Shown piece after piece: positions 1-8,550 of a stretch of 64,000 nt of DNA. Source of the DNA: Aplysia californica (lineage: Eukaryota > Mollusca > Gastropoda > Aplysiida > Aplysiidae); the NCBI RefSeq assembly GCF_000002075.1, contig NW_004798019.1, positions 15,744 to 79,743 of the forward strand, read 5' to 3'. Under the pieces are notes generated by a model, which worked only from the letters and a program-made list of their open reading frames with translations, was not told the origin of the DNA and searched no databases. Positions within the stretch are counted from its first letter, which is position 1, and every line of letters starts with the position of its first letter. A program made the position numbers and the translations under genes.

Positions 1-80
1 TGTGTGTGTGCGCATATATGTGTGTGTGATGTGACGTGACGTGATGTGCTGTGGTGTGTGTGTGTGTGATGTGAATTCAG
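1..80. repeat. (TG)n-rich low complexity
   Basis: A degenerate TG/TGTGACG tract at the window edge, inside an LPCAT3 intron. A short (TC)n run follows at about 178-192. Confidence 0.8.
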
Positions 81-239
81 CATCTTCAAAATGATATACA
101 TAGCAGCTGGGGAAAATGAAGTAGGTACAAGAAATGGGTAAGTTGGCGATATTGCAATTCATTACTCCTCAACTATTCTCTCTCTCTCTCTCTTTCTTTG
201 TGTGTCCTGTAAAACTCTTATTAAAAGTAAAACTCTTTT

Positions 240-335
240 TTAGTATGTTTTGTATTTCTTTTTTTTTTTAACATCTCTAATGTTCAGCACTTATATAACC
301 TAATTATGTTGCACGTGACGTAAAACTCTCACCTA
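240..335 (+). repeat. Old fragment of the shared SINE 3' tail
   Basis: The sequence around 287-335 (CACTTATATAACCTAATTAT, then GTAAAACTCTCACC) is a diverged copy of the family A tail. The intact family A copy beginning at 346 inserted directly next to it. Confidence 0.6.
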
Positions 336-345
336 AACAATTTGT

Positions 346-522
346 GTGGGTGGTTGGTGGGTGCTTTGGTGTGGTTTGCTCCTTCTTTCCTATCACACAT
401 CTATCGTCTTTATACCTCCTTCTTTTTTGTGTTTGTTACTCCCTTCTAACACTTTTAATCTTTGGCACTTATATGACCTTATTTTGTTGCAAGTGCTGTA
501 AAACTCTTACGAAAAAAAACCC
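346..522 (+). mobile_element. SINE-like family A, full copy with TSDs
   Basis: Starts GTGGGTGGTTGG and ends in the shared hairpin tail with GTAAAACTCTTACG plus an A-rich run. It is flanked by the 10-bp target-site duplication AACAATTTGT (336-345 and 523-532). No tRNA-like head or obvious B box is seen. It lies sense to LPCAT3 in the intron before exon a, and its 3' end is only 25 bp from that exon. Confidence 0.85.
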
Positions 523-547
523 AACAATTTGTTTATGTCTCCCACAG

Positions 548-656
548 CGTGTCGGCTGGCCTGCAGAGACTGATCCTGGGAGTCGCCTACATCTTCGTGT
601 TCCAGATCATTGCCTTGTACTTGCCAGATTCTTATCTGGAATCTCCAGAATTTTTT
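548..656 (+). CDS. LPCAT3: LPCAT3 exon a (first in window), amplified donor end
   Basis: The acceptor CACAG ends at 547 and the donor GTGAGT begins at 657. The exon enters in phase 1 and leaves in phase 0. It encodes a transmembrane segment (LGVAYIFVFQIIALYLPD) followed by SYLESPEFF. The last ~28 bases plus the donor are the founder unit of a tandem array that runs into the intron. Because the reading frame stays open through the array to 920, the exon end is chosen by homology (the next exon supplies the LLWGK motif) and not by a stop codon. Confidence 0.85.
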
Positions 657-3600
657 GTGAGTTTAAATAGAATATTCCAATCTGGAATCTCCAGAATTTT
701 TTGTGATTTAAAACAGTTCTACTTCGGAATCTCCAGAAATTTTTGTGAGTTTAAACGATTCTTATTTGAAACCTCCAGAATTTTTTGTGAGTTTAAACAA
801 TTCTTATTTGGAATCTCCAGACATTTTTGTGAGTTTAGAAGCTTCTTATCTGGAATCTGTGGTCCAGAATTTTTTGTGAGTTCAATCAATTCTTATTTGA
901 ATCTCCAGAATTTTTGGTGATTTGAACCAGTTGAAGGCAAGAGAGATTACAATCAGGAAGGAAGTTCTACACCCCCCTTTTTCAAATATTTCAAATATTT
1001 GTCTTTAATTTTTTTTAATAGTTTGGGTCATATTGGATGCAGTCATTCTTTTAAAAAGAACTTTATGCAAACTCTGCAACATGTTTAGTTTCAGTAACTG
1101 ACGAGACAGAAAAAATGCCTCATTTTTCCCGTCAGTTACCGAAACCAAACATGCCATAGAATATGAATAAAGTAAATTTGTTTTCAAATGACTGTATTTT
1201 GTATAATTCTTGATATGTTTTTCAAATGTTCTGATCATTAAAGTTAATAAATTAATTGATATTAAATTACAGTGTTATCATTATGAGAAAGTGTAGTCCA
1301 AATGTCCAGTCAGATGCCGCGGAATAGCCCTAAATGCAAATTACCTGAAATATTTAGAAAGGTAAATTCGAACTAGCGGGTGGTTGATGGGTGCTCTGGT
1401 GTGGTTTTCTCCTTCTTTCCTATCAAACATCCATCATCTTTATCTCTCCTCCTTTTCTGTGTTTGTTACTCGCTTGTAACACTTCTAGTCTTTCGGCACT
1501 TTTATGACCTTATTGTGTTGCTAGTGCCGTAAAACTCTTACAAAAACAAAATTCGAACTGCCGTTGAGATTGTCCAAGAGGACTGTCCGTTGTGGGTGGG
1601 GAAACGGTTGTCTTTGACAGGTGGATATCTGGGACAGTGTCATTTTTAATAACTTCGAGGGGGGGGGGGGGGGGGGGGAAGTGGTCATTTGTGCAGGTAA
1701 TTTGTTTTGGAATGGTGGCTGTAAGAGCAGGTTTGACTATAATATTTCCATATTTCATGTTCTTTTTTGTTTTGTTTTTTTTTCCCACGGTTTCAGCAAC
1801 TGGGATTCCTCTCCAAATGTGCCTTGATTTTACTGTGGGGTAAAAATGCATTACACAAGTATGTTGGCGTGTGGCTCGTAACGGTAAGTATTCTTCTGGG
1901 GGGGGGGGGGGTTAATGCTTTTTCATTTTTATCTCTCTATCTGTTTGTATTTGTTTTGTTGTTTATTTTGGGGCTTTTGCTCTGAGATTGTGATTGTATT
2001 TTAATTTTTTTATTATTTTTTTTCAATTCTAAATATTCTTGTCACTTATGAGATAAAAATAAAGATTATCATTGTCATTGTGGCCTCTACAGACTACTTC
2101 ACTATTGGACGCAGGAGACCTGAGTTCGATACCCAAGTGCTTGGAAATTTTTATGGAGTATCTTGGTCTTCCTGTTGGGACAGTGTATCCCTCTCAGCCG
2201 GGGTTGGCCCTGATAGACAGGGTTGGAAGCCCACCTCCTAAATGATCTTAATTGTGCTGATGAAGGTGTAAAAACACCTACATTAAAATTTTCTTTTTTA
2301 ATTTTTCTTATTACTCTTCCCTTTTTTTCTGTATGTTATTCTCTAGAAACACCTGTAGTCTTTGACACTTATATATCCTATTTGTGTTGCAAGTTCTGTA
2401 AAAACACCTACATTAATAATAGTAGATAGCATTTGTATAGCGCAAATTCCCGCTCAACAGCAGGCTCTATGTTCTTTACAATCAATACCATTTACCCCAG
2501 CAGACTTGATAGCATTCTGAAACAATCTCAGTGGGTGGTTGGCGGGTGCTCTGGTGTGGTTTGCTTCTTAGTTCCTATCAAACATCTATCATCCTTATCT
2601 CCTCTTCTTCTTTTTTCTGTATGTTACTCTCTTGTAACGCCTCTAATCTTCTGGCGCTCGTATGACCTTATGCAGTTGCGAGCGCTGTAAAACCTCTACT
2701 GTGGGTGGTTGGCGGGTGCTCTGGTGTGGTTTGCTTCTTCTTTCCTATCAAACATCTATCATCCTTATCTCCCCTTCTTCTTTTTTATCTGTGTTACTAT
2801 CTTGTAACGCCTCTAATCTTCTGGCGCTCATATGACCTAATGCAGTTGCGTTGCAAGCACCGTAAAACCTCTACTAAAACTAAAAACTAAAAACCTCTAC
2901 TAAAACATACAATCTCAACTTCCCGGGCTGCATGAAGTGCATTAAAAATCACATGACTTTGGTCCCTACAGGAGGGCAGCATCATCCTGACGGGCATGAG
3001 CTACAACGGCGTCAACGAGCTGGGCGTGGAGCAGTGGGACGCCTGCAAGAACATCAGGGTGTGGCACCTGGAGAGCGGCGAGTCGTTTGCCGACTTCATT
3101 CGCTCCTTCAACGTCAACACCAACCAATGGATGTCCAGGTTTGTCGTCACTTTCTTTTCTTAACATCTGTTTGATTTCGTTGGTCTCTGTGTTGGGATTT
3201 TAGATAACATAGTGCTGTAGAAATAGATACCAAGGTTCTTGGCCACGCTGGAAAAGGATATATTAGTATGCACTGTATGCTTCCCAAGAAGTTGAGTTTG
3301 TTTCAGAATGCTTTTTTGTGTTTGTTACTCCCTGGTAACACCCCTAATCTCCGGCACTTATTTGACCTTATTGTGTTGCAAGTGCTGTAAAATTCTTACA
3401 GAAAAAAAAGACTGGAATATGATAGATATGTTTTATATGTTATCAAGAAAATTGCTTCTGCTAATCAAATGAAATGACTCCTCCCTCCCCCTGCAATGCC
3501 CCACTCTGCGGCACCATTGGATAGTGGGTGGTTGGCAGGTGCTCTGGTGCGGTTTGCTTCTTCTTTCCTATCAAACATTTGTCGTCCTTATCTTCCCGCG

Positions 3601-6600
3601 TTCTTTTTTACGTTTGTTACTCTCTTGTAACACCTCTAATCTTCTGGCGCTCATATGACCTTGTACAGTTGCGAGTACTGTAAAACTCTTACTAGAACTA
3701 AAACTCCCTGGTAACACCCCTAATCTTCAGCACTTATATGACCTTATTGTGTTGCAAGTGCCGTAAAACTCTTACCAAAAAAAAAAAGAAATATAATAGA
3801 TATGTTATATATATTTTATCAAGAAAATTGCTTCTGCTAGTCAAATCAAATGACTCCTCCCTCTCCCTGCAACGTCCCACCAGGTACATCTTCAAGCGGC
3901 TGCGGTTTCTGGGCAGCAAGACGTTGTCCCAGCTGGTGACCCTGTTCTACCTGGCGCTGTGGCACGGGCTGCAGTCGGGCTACTACATGTGCTTCTTCCT
4001 TGAGCTCCTGCAGACAAATGCCGAGACACAGGTGAGAGCAAGAGCGCGCACAGATGACCTGCGTGATGATAGGGCTGACGGGTTCTGTCTGTACTACTGT
4101 GCCCTGCTGGCCAGGCCTTCCTCTTTTCTTTTCCTCTATTGAGTTGATAGTGCCGTAAAACACCTACTCTAACAAACAAACTTTTCCTCTGTTAAAAAAC
4201 GAAAAAAATAAAATAAATAAAACTAAACTAACAGGCTTACTTAAACAAAACAAAATCTTTGGCACTTATATATATGACCTTATTTTGTTGCAAGTGCCAT
4301 AACACTCTTTTTACTCAAACAAAAAAACAACCAAATCAATAAATAAATAAAACTAAATTAACTAGCTGTTACGTCTCTCTGTTCCCGTGGCAGTCAGTGC
4401 TGATAACTCTTACTAAAACAAAAACAAATATATAAATAAAACGAAACTGTTGCATTTCTCTCTGTTCCAGGTGGATGGTGGGCGGGTGCTCTGGTGTGGT
4501 TTGCTCCTTCTTTCCTATCAAAATCTATTGTCCTTCTCTTCCTTCCTCCTTTTTTGTGTTTGTTACTCTCTTGTAAGTCCCCTAATCTTAGGCACTTACA
4601 TGACCTTATTGAACCCCCCTTGGGCAGTGCTACTGACTGAATTGTCCTTAAGTTATGCCATTCTCAAAGAGGGGACATTAACATGCTCTTATGCTCAGTA
4701 AAATTGTTATTGGGCTGAATCATCAATGCTGTGCTCATAACTGTGCCTGAACTGCAACAGGGAACTGCTGCTTTTTCTTTCCTAATCCTTACTGTCATCA
4801 TTTTTCCTCTACTTCTTTTGTTTGTTTGTCACTCTCTTGTGAATGGCTATTTTCAGAATGCCTTGACAGTCAAAGAAGACTTTTTGTTGTTTAGGCTAGA
4901 GAGGTGAGCAGAGTAAGCATGATTCCCCGTTTGATGAGCAGAGTAAGCCTGATTCCCCGTTTGGACTTCTCTGTTGGCTTCCACCCCTTTGCGCTCATAT
5001 GACCTTATGCAGTTGCGAGCGCCGTAAAACCTTACTACATCTTTTTTTTTTTTTAAAATAAATAAAACCAAACTAACAGACTGTTGCGTCTCTCTGTTCC
5101 AGTGGCAGTCGGTGTTCAAGCGGTGCCAGGCGGCGGGCTACCTCCCTGAGGGCGGCCCGCTGTCGTGGGTGGGGCGTGTGGTGAGGAAGCTGGTCCTGGT
5201 GTTCCTCTGGTCGTACGCGCTGCTGGGCTTTGTGCTGCACGAGTACAACAGATGGCTCCCCGTGAGTGACCGCTGCCGATGATGATGATTTTTTTTTGGT
5301 TTTGTTTTTGTGCGGTTTGTTCTGTTTTGCTTTTATTCATTTTGATTTCAAGGGTGTTTTGTTTTGTTTTTATTCATTTTGATATCAAGGGTGGTTCAAA
5401 ACTTATTCGATAGTGCCGTAAAACACCTACTTAATCAAATCAAATCCCAGGGTGGTTCTTTTTTCTCGTTGTTTTGTTTTGTTTTTATTCATTTTAATTT
5501 CAAGGGTGGTGCTGTTTCTTTTACGGGGTTTTTTGTTGTTGTTTGTTTTGTTTTTGTTTATTTTGATTTCAAGGGTGGTTACTTGTTGGTTGTTTTTTTA
5601 ATTCATTTTGGTTTCAAGGATGGGTCCTTTAATTTTTATTTTTTTATTTTTTTTTTGTTGTTTTGTTTGTATTCATTTTGATTTCAAGGGTGGTTGGTTT
5701 TTCTTCTTTTTTTTTTTTTTTGCTGTGTGGGGGTGGGTAGGGGTTGGAGGGCGCCACTGGTAGGTCCTACTTTTTTTCTTTCCCCTCTGTTGTTTCTGCA
5801 GCTTGCTCTGTAATGCTTTCTGGGACTCGGAGAACATTTCCAAATATCCTTGGGTCAGCTGGGGTAATAACAGTTGTAAAGCCCGTCAAGCATGCATATG
5901 CTCTATGTAAATGCAATTATTATTATTATTATTGTTATTATTATTATTATTATTATCATCATCATTATTGTTGTTGTTATTATTCTCATAGTTACCATTA
6001 TTATATTATTATTGATAGTATTATTATTGTCATTATAATTATTGTCGTTATAATTATTATTAATATTGTTATTAGTGTCAACCTTTGATCTTTGCCTCCA
6101 TAGCCTTACTCGCTGAAGGAAAGAAGAATGTTGCAATGTTTGTTATAATTTATCTTCTTTTTTTTTTTTCTTTCTTTTCCCCTCTCTTGAAATCCAGATC
6201 TACCACTCAGTGTACCACGCAGGATTTGTCGTGCCGGCTCTGGTGATGGTGCTGGCCCCGGTCCTCAGGTCTCTTATTCCCGCCCAGTCGCAGACCAACG
6301 GCGTGCACGTGGAGAAAGCCAAGTGAGTAGCGTACTTCGTAGGTGTGTGAGTGCAGCTGGTGAGGACTCTGGTCAGTTTTCTTTGTGTTGTTTTTGTTGT
6401 TCTTGTTCTTCTTTTTTTTCTTCTTCTTCTTCTTCTTCTTCTTCTTCTTCTTCTTCTTCTTCTTCTTCTTCTGTGACTTATACTTCCATCATTGCAAGCT
6501 TTGAAAATATGGAATTTAGTTTAAAGGTGCGACAGGTTGTCGAATGTGCCCTAATAACAGCCGCCTGTCAGTCATAATAAATACTACTTGTTTGCCATTT

Positions 6601-7781
6601 TTTCGGAGTCTTTGTAACAATAACCCTGAAGTTTTACAAGAGAAGCTAGAGTAATGTCATACCTCTGTGTATAGAGCCACAGAATCATCAGACATGAAGA
6701 AAAGGAGTGCAGTAAGAATTCTTACCTCTTGAAGATACATATGTTGTATTTTCAGCTTGAGTCAGGAGTCATACTTTCTGTGAAGCTTCCACTCTGTATA
6801 ACAATTTCCATTTTTCTGATTTATTTTAGATGCGTCAGAAATGTGTGGTTCTATTTTTCATAATGTGCAGATTGCCTGCAACGTGAGAAATTTGTTTACA
6901 AATCGACTTCTCAATGTAAAACTTGCCCCCAGGGGCGGTGCTACTGGCATGGGGACATTAACTTCCCGAGTTCTTATGCACAGTAGAATTGTAATTGTAA
7001 ATGGGCTGGTTCATCAATATCATGCTCATAACTGTGCCTGAACTGCAACAGGGGACTGCTGCTTTTTCTTTCCTAATCCTTACTGTCGTCATTTTACCTC
7101 TACTTCTTTTATATGTTTGTCACACTCTTGTGACCCGCTATTTCCGGGGTGCCTTGATAGTCGAAGCAGACTTTGTGCTGTTGAAGCTAGAGAGGTGAGC
7201 AGAGAGAGTCTCATTCCCTGTAAGGACTTCTCTATTGACATTCACCCTTTGGCGCTCATATGACCTTATGCAGTTGCGTAAAACCTCTACTAAAACTAAG
7301 TGTCAGACTCTTGTCATGCGTCACTTTTCAAACTGACACATGGGGGAGTCTTCACTAGGTAGTCAAAATACAACTGTGGGGCGTGCTGACAAAATGAGGT
7401 ACTTCTCGCAATCCAGAAATGGAGATATCGGCCAAAAATTGACACCTGGGTCAAATTTGTAGATTTGTAATTTATGACAGTTTCTTCAAGTTTAACATGT
7501 CTTTTATTATTTTATACTTAATAAATTGTACAAAGTCCCCCTATCATCTTGACAGATCTGTTTCCATGGGGCTAAAATCCGAGAAGTAACATATTTTTGT
7601 CAGCACGTCTCGTTGCAGTTCACTTTCTTTTGCTGAACAGGTCGTGTTACCGGCCTTAATATATGGCAGCCATGTTTTTGCCATTTTTTCCACCTTTGAA
7701 TAGCTTTCTTATGCCGTGGCATTTATTGCTGAACTCTTCTTGTTTCTCTTTGCATTTTCTAGAGTGAAGAAGGAGCTGTAA
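548..7781 (+). CDS. LPCAT3: LPCAT3 (MBOAT5) lysophospholipid acyltransferase, C-terminal part, 7 exons
   Basis: The product is a multipass ER-membrane O-acyltransferase of the MBOAT family that, in characterised animals, transfers polyunsaturated acyl groups from acyl-CoA to lysophospholipids in the Lands cycle. Coding exons join in frame as 548-656, 1797-1883, 2972-3138, 3884-4031, 5103-5261, 6198-6322 and 7763-7781, each with AG/GT borders, giving 270 residues to the stop. The match to remembered vertebrate LPCAT3 is strong: WGKNALHKYVGVWLVT, YIFKRLRFLGSKTLSQ and FYLALWHGLQSGY all align without gaps. The Asn of SFN and the His of WHG, the known catalytic pair, are both present and 36 residues apart, as in the vertebrate enzyme. 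The C terminus KKEL fits a KKxx ER-retrieval signal. Roughly 215 N-terminal residues must lie upstream of the window. Other MBOATs (MBOAT1/2/7) fit less well. Confidence 0.93.
629..926 (+). repeat. Tandem array of exon end plus 5' splice site
   Basis: About seven ~42-bp units start inside the LPCAT3 exon. Each contains variants of TCTTATCTGGAATCTCCAGA, then a T run and GTGAGTTTA or GTGATTTA. Donor-like GT positions are 657, 703, 745, 787, 829, 876 and 917, with spacings 46, 42, 42, 42, 47 and 41. The true donor is taken as 657. See findings. Confidence 0.9.
1079..1154. repeat. ~76-bp imperfect hairpin (fold-back MITE-like)
   Basis: The left arm ACATGTTTAGTTTCAGTAAC, extended by TGACG, pairs with the right arm CGTCAGTTACCGAAACC, extended by AAACATG, around a loop of about 28 nt. 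It looks like a minimal fold-back element or two abutting ends of an inverted-repeat transposon. No TSD was resolved. Confidence 0.65.
1375..1548 (+). mobile_element. SINE-like family A, full copy with TSDs
   Basis: Begins with a variant of GTGGGTGGTTGG and ends in the hairpin tail GGCACTT...TAGTGCC with GTAAAACTCTTAC. Target-site duplications AAATTCGAACT are at 1364-1374 and 1549-1559. Sense to LPCAT3. Confidence 0.85.
1659..1678 (+). repeat. poly-G tract (20)
   Basis: An uninterrupted run of 20 guanines in the intron 118 bp upstream of exon b. A second run of 14 G lies at 1898-1911 just after the exon b donor. Confidence 0.9.
1797..1883 (+). CDS. LPCAT3: LPCAT3 exon b
   Basis: This 29-codon exon, phase 0 at both ends, encodes QLGFLSKCALILLWGK and then NALHKYVGVWLVT, a conserved LPCAT3 segment. 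The acceptor TTTCAG ends at 1796 and the donor GTAAGT starts at 1884. Long guanine runs flank it: 20 G at 1659-1678 and 14 G at 1898-1911, the latter only 14 nt after the donor. Confidence 0.9.
2080..2297 (+). mobile_element. SINE family D, tRNA-like head
   Basis: Starts near GTGGCCTCTACAGACTA, carries a B-box-like GAGTTCGATACCC, and continues through GGGTTGGAAGCCCACCTCC to AAAAACACCTACATTAAAA. Related copies are at 21560-21787 (minus), 23944-24160 and 27085-27305. The B box suggests a tRNA-derived pol III promoter. Confidence 0.7.
2531..2908 (+). mobile_element. SINE-like family A head-to-tail dimer with TSDs
   Basis: Two complete monomers, 2531-2700 and 2701-2908, join directly where the first tail GTAAAACCTCTACT meets the second GTGGGTGGTTGG. 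A single pair of 9-bp duplications, ACAATCTCA at 2522-2530 and 2909-2917, brackets both, so the dimer was probably inserted in one event. Its 3' TSD is ~54 bp upstream of LPCAT3 exon c. Confidence 0.85.
2972..3138 (+). CDS. LPCAT3: LPCAT3 exon c with catalytic Asn
   Basis: Begins EGSIILTGMSYNGVNE and ends in SFNVNTNQWMS plus two bases of an Arg codon. The Asn of SFN corresponds to the catalytic asparagine of the LPCAT3 family. Base composition is much more GC-rich than the flanking introns. It enters in phase 0 and leaves in phase 2. Confidence 0.93.
3311..3510 (+). repeat. Duplicated copy of intron 3' end (family A tail + acceptor flank)
   Basis: This stretch contains the 3' half of family A and a flank (GATAGATATG, ATCAAGAAAATTGCTTCTGC) that recurs at 3703-3882 next to the true acceptor of exon d. 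The copy lacks a usable AG at the equivalent place. A further family A copy is inserted just after it. Confidence 0.8.
3524..3700 (+). mobile_element. SINE-like family A copy
   Basis: Runs from GTGGGTGGTTGGCAGG to the tail GGCGCTCATATGACCTTG with GTAAAACTCTTACTAGAAC. Sense to LPCAT3, between the two copies of the duplicated intron segment. Confidence 0.8.
3703..3882 (+). repeat. Family A 3' half plus acceptor region of exon d (second copy)
   Basis: The intact member of the pair with 3311-3510. It supplies the pyrimidine-rich CTCCTCCCTCTCCCTGC and the real acceptor of exon d. Confidence 0.8.
3884..4031 (+). CDS. LPCAT3: LPCAT3 exon d with catalytic His
   Basis: Encodes (R)YIFKRLRFLGSKTLSQ, then LVTLFYLALWHGLQSGYYMC and FFLELLQTNAETQ. 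The MBOAT active-site His is in WHG. The first base completes the Arg codon split from the previous exon. The acceptor CCACCAG ends at 3883 and the donor GTGAGA starts at 4032. Confidence 0.95.
4256..4330 (+). repeat. Family A tail fragment with a perfect hairpin
   Basis: GGCACTT at 4261-4267 pairs perfectly with AAGTGCC at 4292-4298, with TATATGACCTTATTTTG between the arms. It is followed by an A-rich tail. A shorter related tail (GTGCCGTAAAACACCTACT) is at about 4149-4175. Confidence 0.75.
4340..4470 (+). repeat. Two degenerate copies of the exon e acceptor region
   Basis: AATAAATAAAACTAAATTAA and CTGTTACGTCTCTCTGTTCC then GTGGCAGTCAGTG at 4343-4398, and CTGTTGCATTTCTCTCTGTT then CCAG at 4447-4470, repeat the sequence before and across the true exon e start (5068-5116). 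The second ends in an intact AG at 4469-4470. Confidence 0.75.
4471..4613 (+). mobile_element. SINE-like family A copy, tail interrupted
   Basis: Starts GTGGATGGTGGGCGGGTGC immediately after a duplicated acceptor AG and runs to GGCACTTACATGACCTTATT, where a family C element takes over. Confidence 0.75.
4614..5037 (+). mobile_element. SINE-like family C copy
   Basis: Contains GACATTAACATGCTCTTATG, CTGTGCCTGAACTGCAACAG and CTAGAGAGGTGAGCAGAGTA, then the shared tail with GCGCTC (4991-4996) and GAGCGC (5017-5022) and GTAAAACC. A ~30-bp segment (GAGCAGAGTAAGC...CCCCGTTTG) is internally duplicated. Related copies: 6925-7300 and 41003-41290 (minus). Confidence 0.75.
5103..5261 (+). CDS. LPCAT3: LPCAT3 exon e
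   Basis: 53 codons, phase 0 at both ends: WQSVFKRCQAAGYLPEGG, then a membrane segment (LVLVFLWSYALLGFVL) and HEYNRWLP. The acceptor CTGTTCCAG ends at 5102; two degenerate copies of this acceptor region occur upstream in the same intron. Confidence 0.92.
5328..5712 (+). repeat. Minisatellite in LPCAT3 intron e-f
   Basis: Six or more irregular units of ATTCATTTTGATTTCAAGGG followed by TGGTT, separated by T-rich spacers of different length. No coding function is inferred. Confidence 0.85.
5733..5803 (+). repeat. Dispersed repeat family E
   Basis: GGTTGGAGGGCGCCACTGGT with AGGTCCTAC and a T/C-rich segment matches 18841-18931 (plus) and 42263-42357 (minus). Confidence 0.6.
5915..6082 (+). repeat. 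(ATT)n/(GTT)n/(ATC)n microsatellite
   Basis: Degenerate trinucleotide array. The Tyr/Ile- and Asn-rich open frames across it are repeat artefacts. Confidence 0.9.
6198..6322 (+). CDS. LPCAT3: LPCAT3 exon f, last membrane segment
   Basis: Encodes IYHSVYHAGFVVPALVMVLA and PVLRSLIPAQSQTNGVHVEKA plus two bases of a Lys codon. It aligns with the final transmembrane helix and cytosolic tail of LPCAT3. The donor GTGAGT follows at 6323. Confidence 0.9.
6409..6472 (+). repeat. (TTC)n microsatellite
   Basis: A CTT repeat of about 18 units in LPCAT3 intron f-g. The poly-Ser open frame over it is an artefact. Confidence 0.92.
6925..7300 (+). mobile_element. SINE-like family C copy
   Basis: Runs from GCCCCCAGGGGCGGTGCTAC through CTGTGCCTGAACTGCAACAG to GGCGCTCATATGACCTTATG with a shortened tail. 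It shares both its body and its tail with 4614-5037. Sense to LPCAT3. Confidence 0.75.
7375..7612. mobile_element. ~240-bp MITE with ~30-bp TIRs
   Basis: The left end GGCGTGCTGACAAAATGAGG followed by TACTTCTCG is mirrored by the right end CCGAGAAGTAACATATTTTT followed by GTCAGCACGTC. It is non-coding and lies in the last LPCAT3 intron. TSDs are unclear. Confidence 0.7.
7763..7781 (+). CDS. LPCAT3: LPCAT3 terminal coding exon (KKEL stop)
   Basis: After TTTTCTAG the exon supplies the last base of the split Lys codon, then VKKEL and TAA. The C-terminal KKEL has Lys at positions -4 and -3, the ER-retrieval pattern of the vertebrate enzyme. This tiny coding piece would be missed by ORF scans; its phase matches the previous exon exactly. 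Confidence 0.87.
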
Positions 7782-8550
7782 CGTGCTGATCCAACAGCGG
7801 AGTGGAGCGCCTTGGGAAGGAGCTTGTTCCCCGGGAGATCTGATGACGACTGGCATGTGTGCGTGTGGCATGTGTGTGTGTCTCCTGTGTTAAATGGTAC
7901 AAGAAATGAAATTCCAGCTCTTTGATGCTGTGCGTGTTCACGTAGTATATTTGTGTGAGATTGTGTGTGTGTGTGTGTCCTTAGTCTAGTTTGAGGATAT
8001 AAAATCTAGATTGAAATTGTGTGGTGCGTGCATATGTGTGTCCTGACTTTAATGCATGGATTGAGATTCGGGGTTCTGACATAGAATGTGTGTGAAGTGC
8101 CAGAAATTTACTGTACACCAGGGGTTTTTTTTCACGTTTTGCCCATTTTGTTATTTGCAAATGTTTTGAATTCATGAATGTGTCCCAGGTTTCAATGCAG
8201 AAGCGCCCCTTTTAGCATTTCGCAAATTCCTGTAAAAATCATGAAAATTGTGAGTTCAAGTTGCACACAAGAACAGCCCAAAATACAGTAAGTTCAGGGC
8301 TTTTCAAATGGTGTACATCTTTCTTGAAAGCCCCATGGATGCGGCTCTCAGGGCTTGTATCTGCTTTATGTAAGTAAAAGGATTGTCTCTCAAGAGATTT
8401 TGGGGGGGGGGTTCTTTTTGGTGATCTTCATTCAGTTAAAGGATAGACTTTTGAGGCATTCTTTGTAATGGTGATTCCAGTGCGGAGATTTTGTTGGGAG
8501 TTCCCTTTGCGGCTGTGTCCAGTTTTGAAAATGAGAAACACAGATATGTG

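Noticed and set aside
549-920. Treating the whole 549-920 frame as one exon
   Set aside because: The homologous continuation (LLWGK...) is in exon b, in phase with donor 657; the extra residues have no counterpart in LPCAT3 as I remember it. Kept as an alternative isoform possibility only.
629-926. CRISPR-like direct repeats
   Set aside because: Units are adjacent without unique spacers and begin inside a coding exon of an animal gene.
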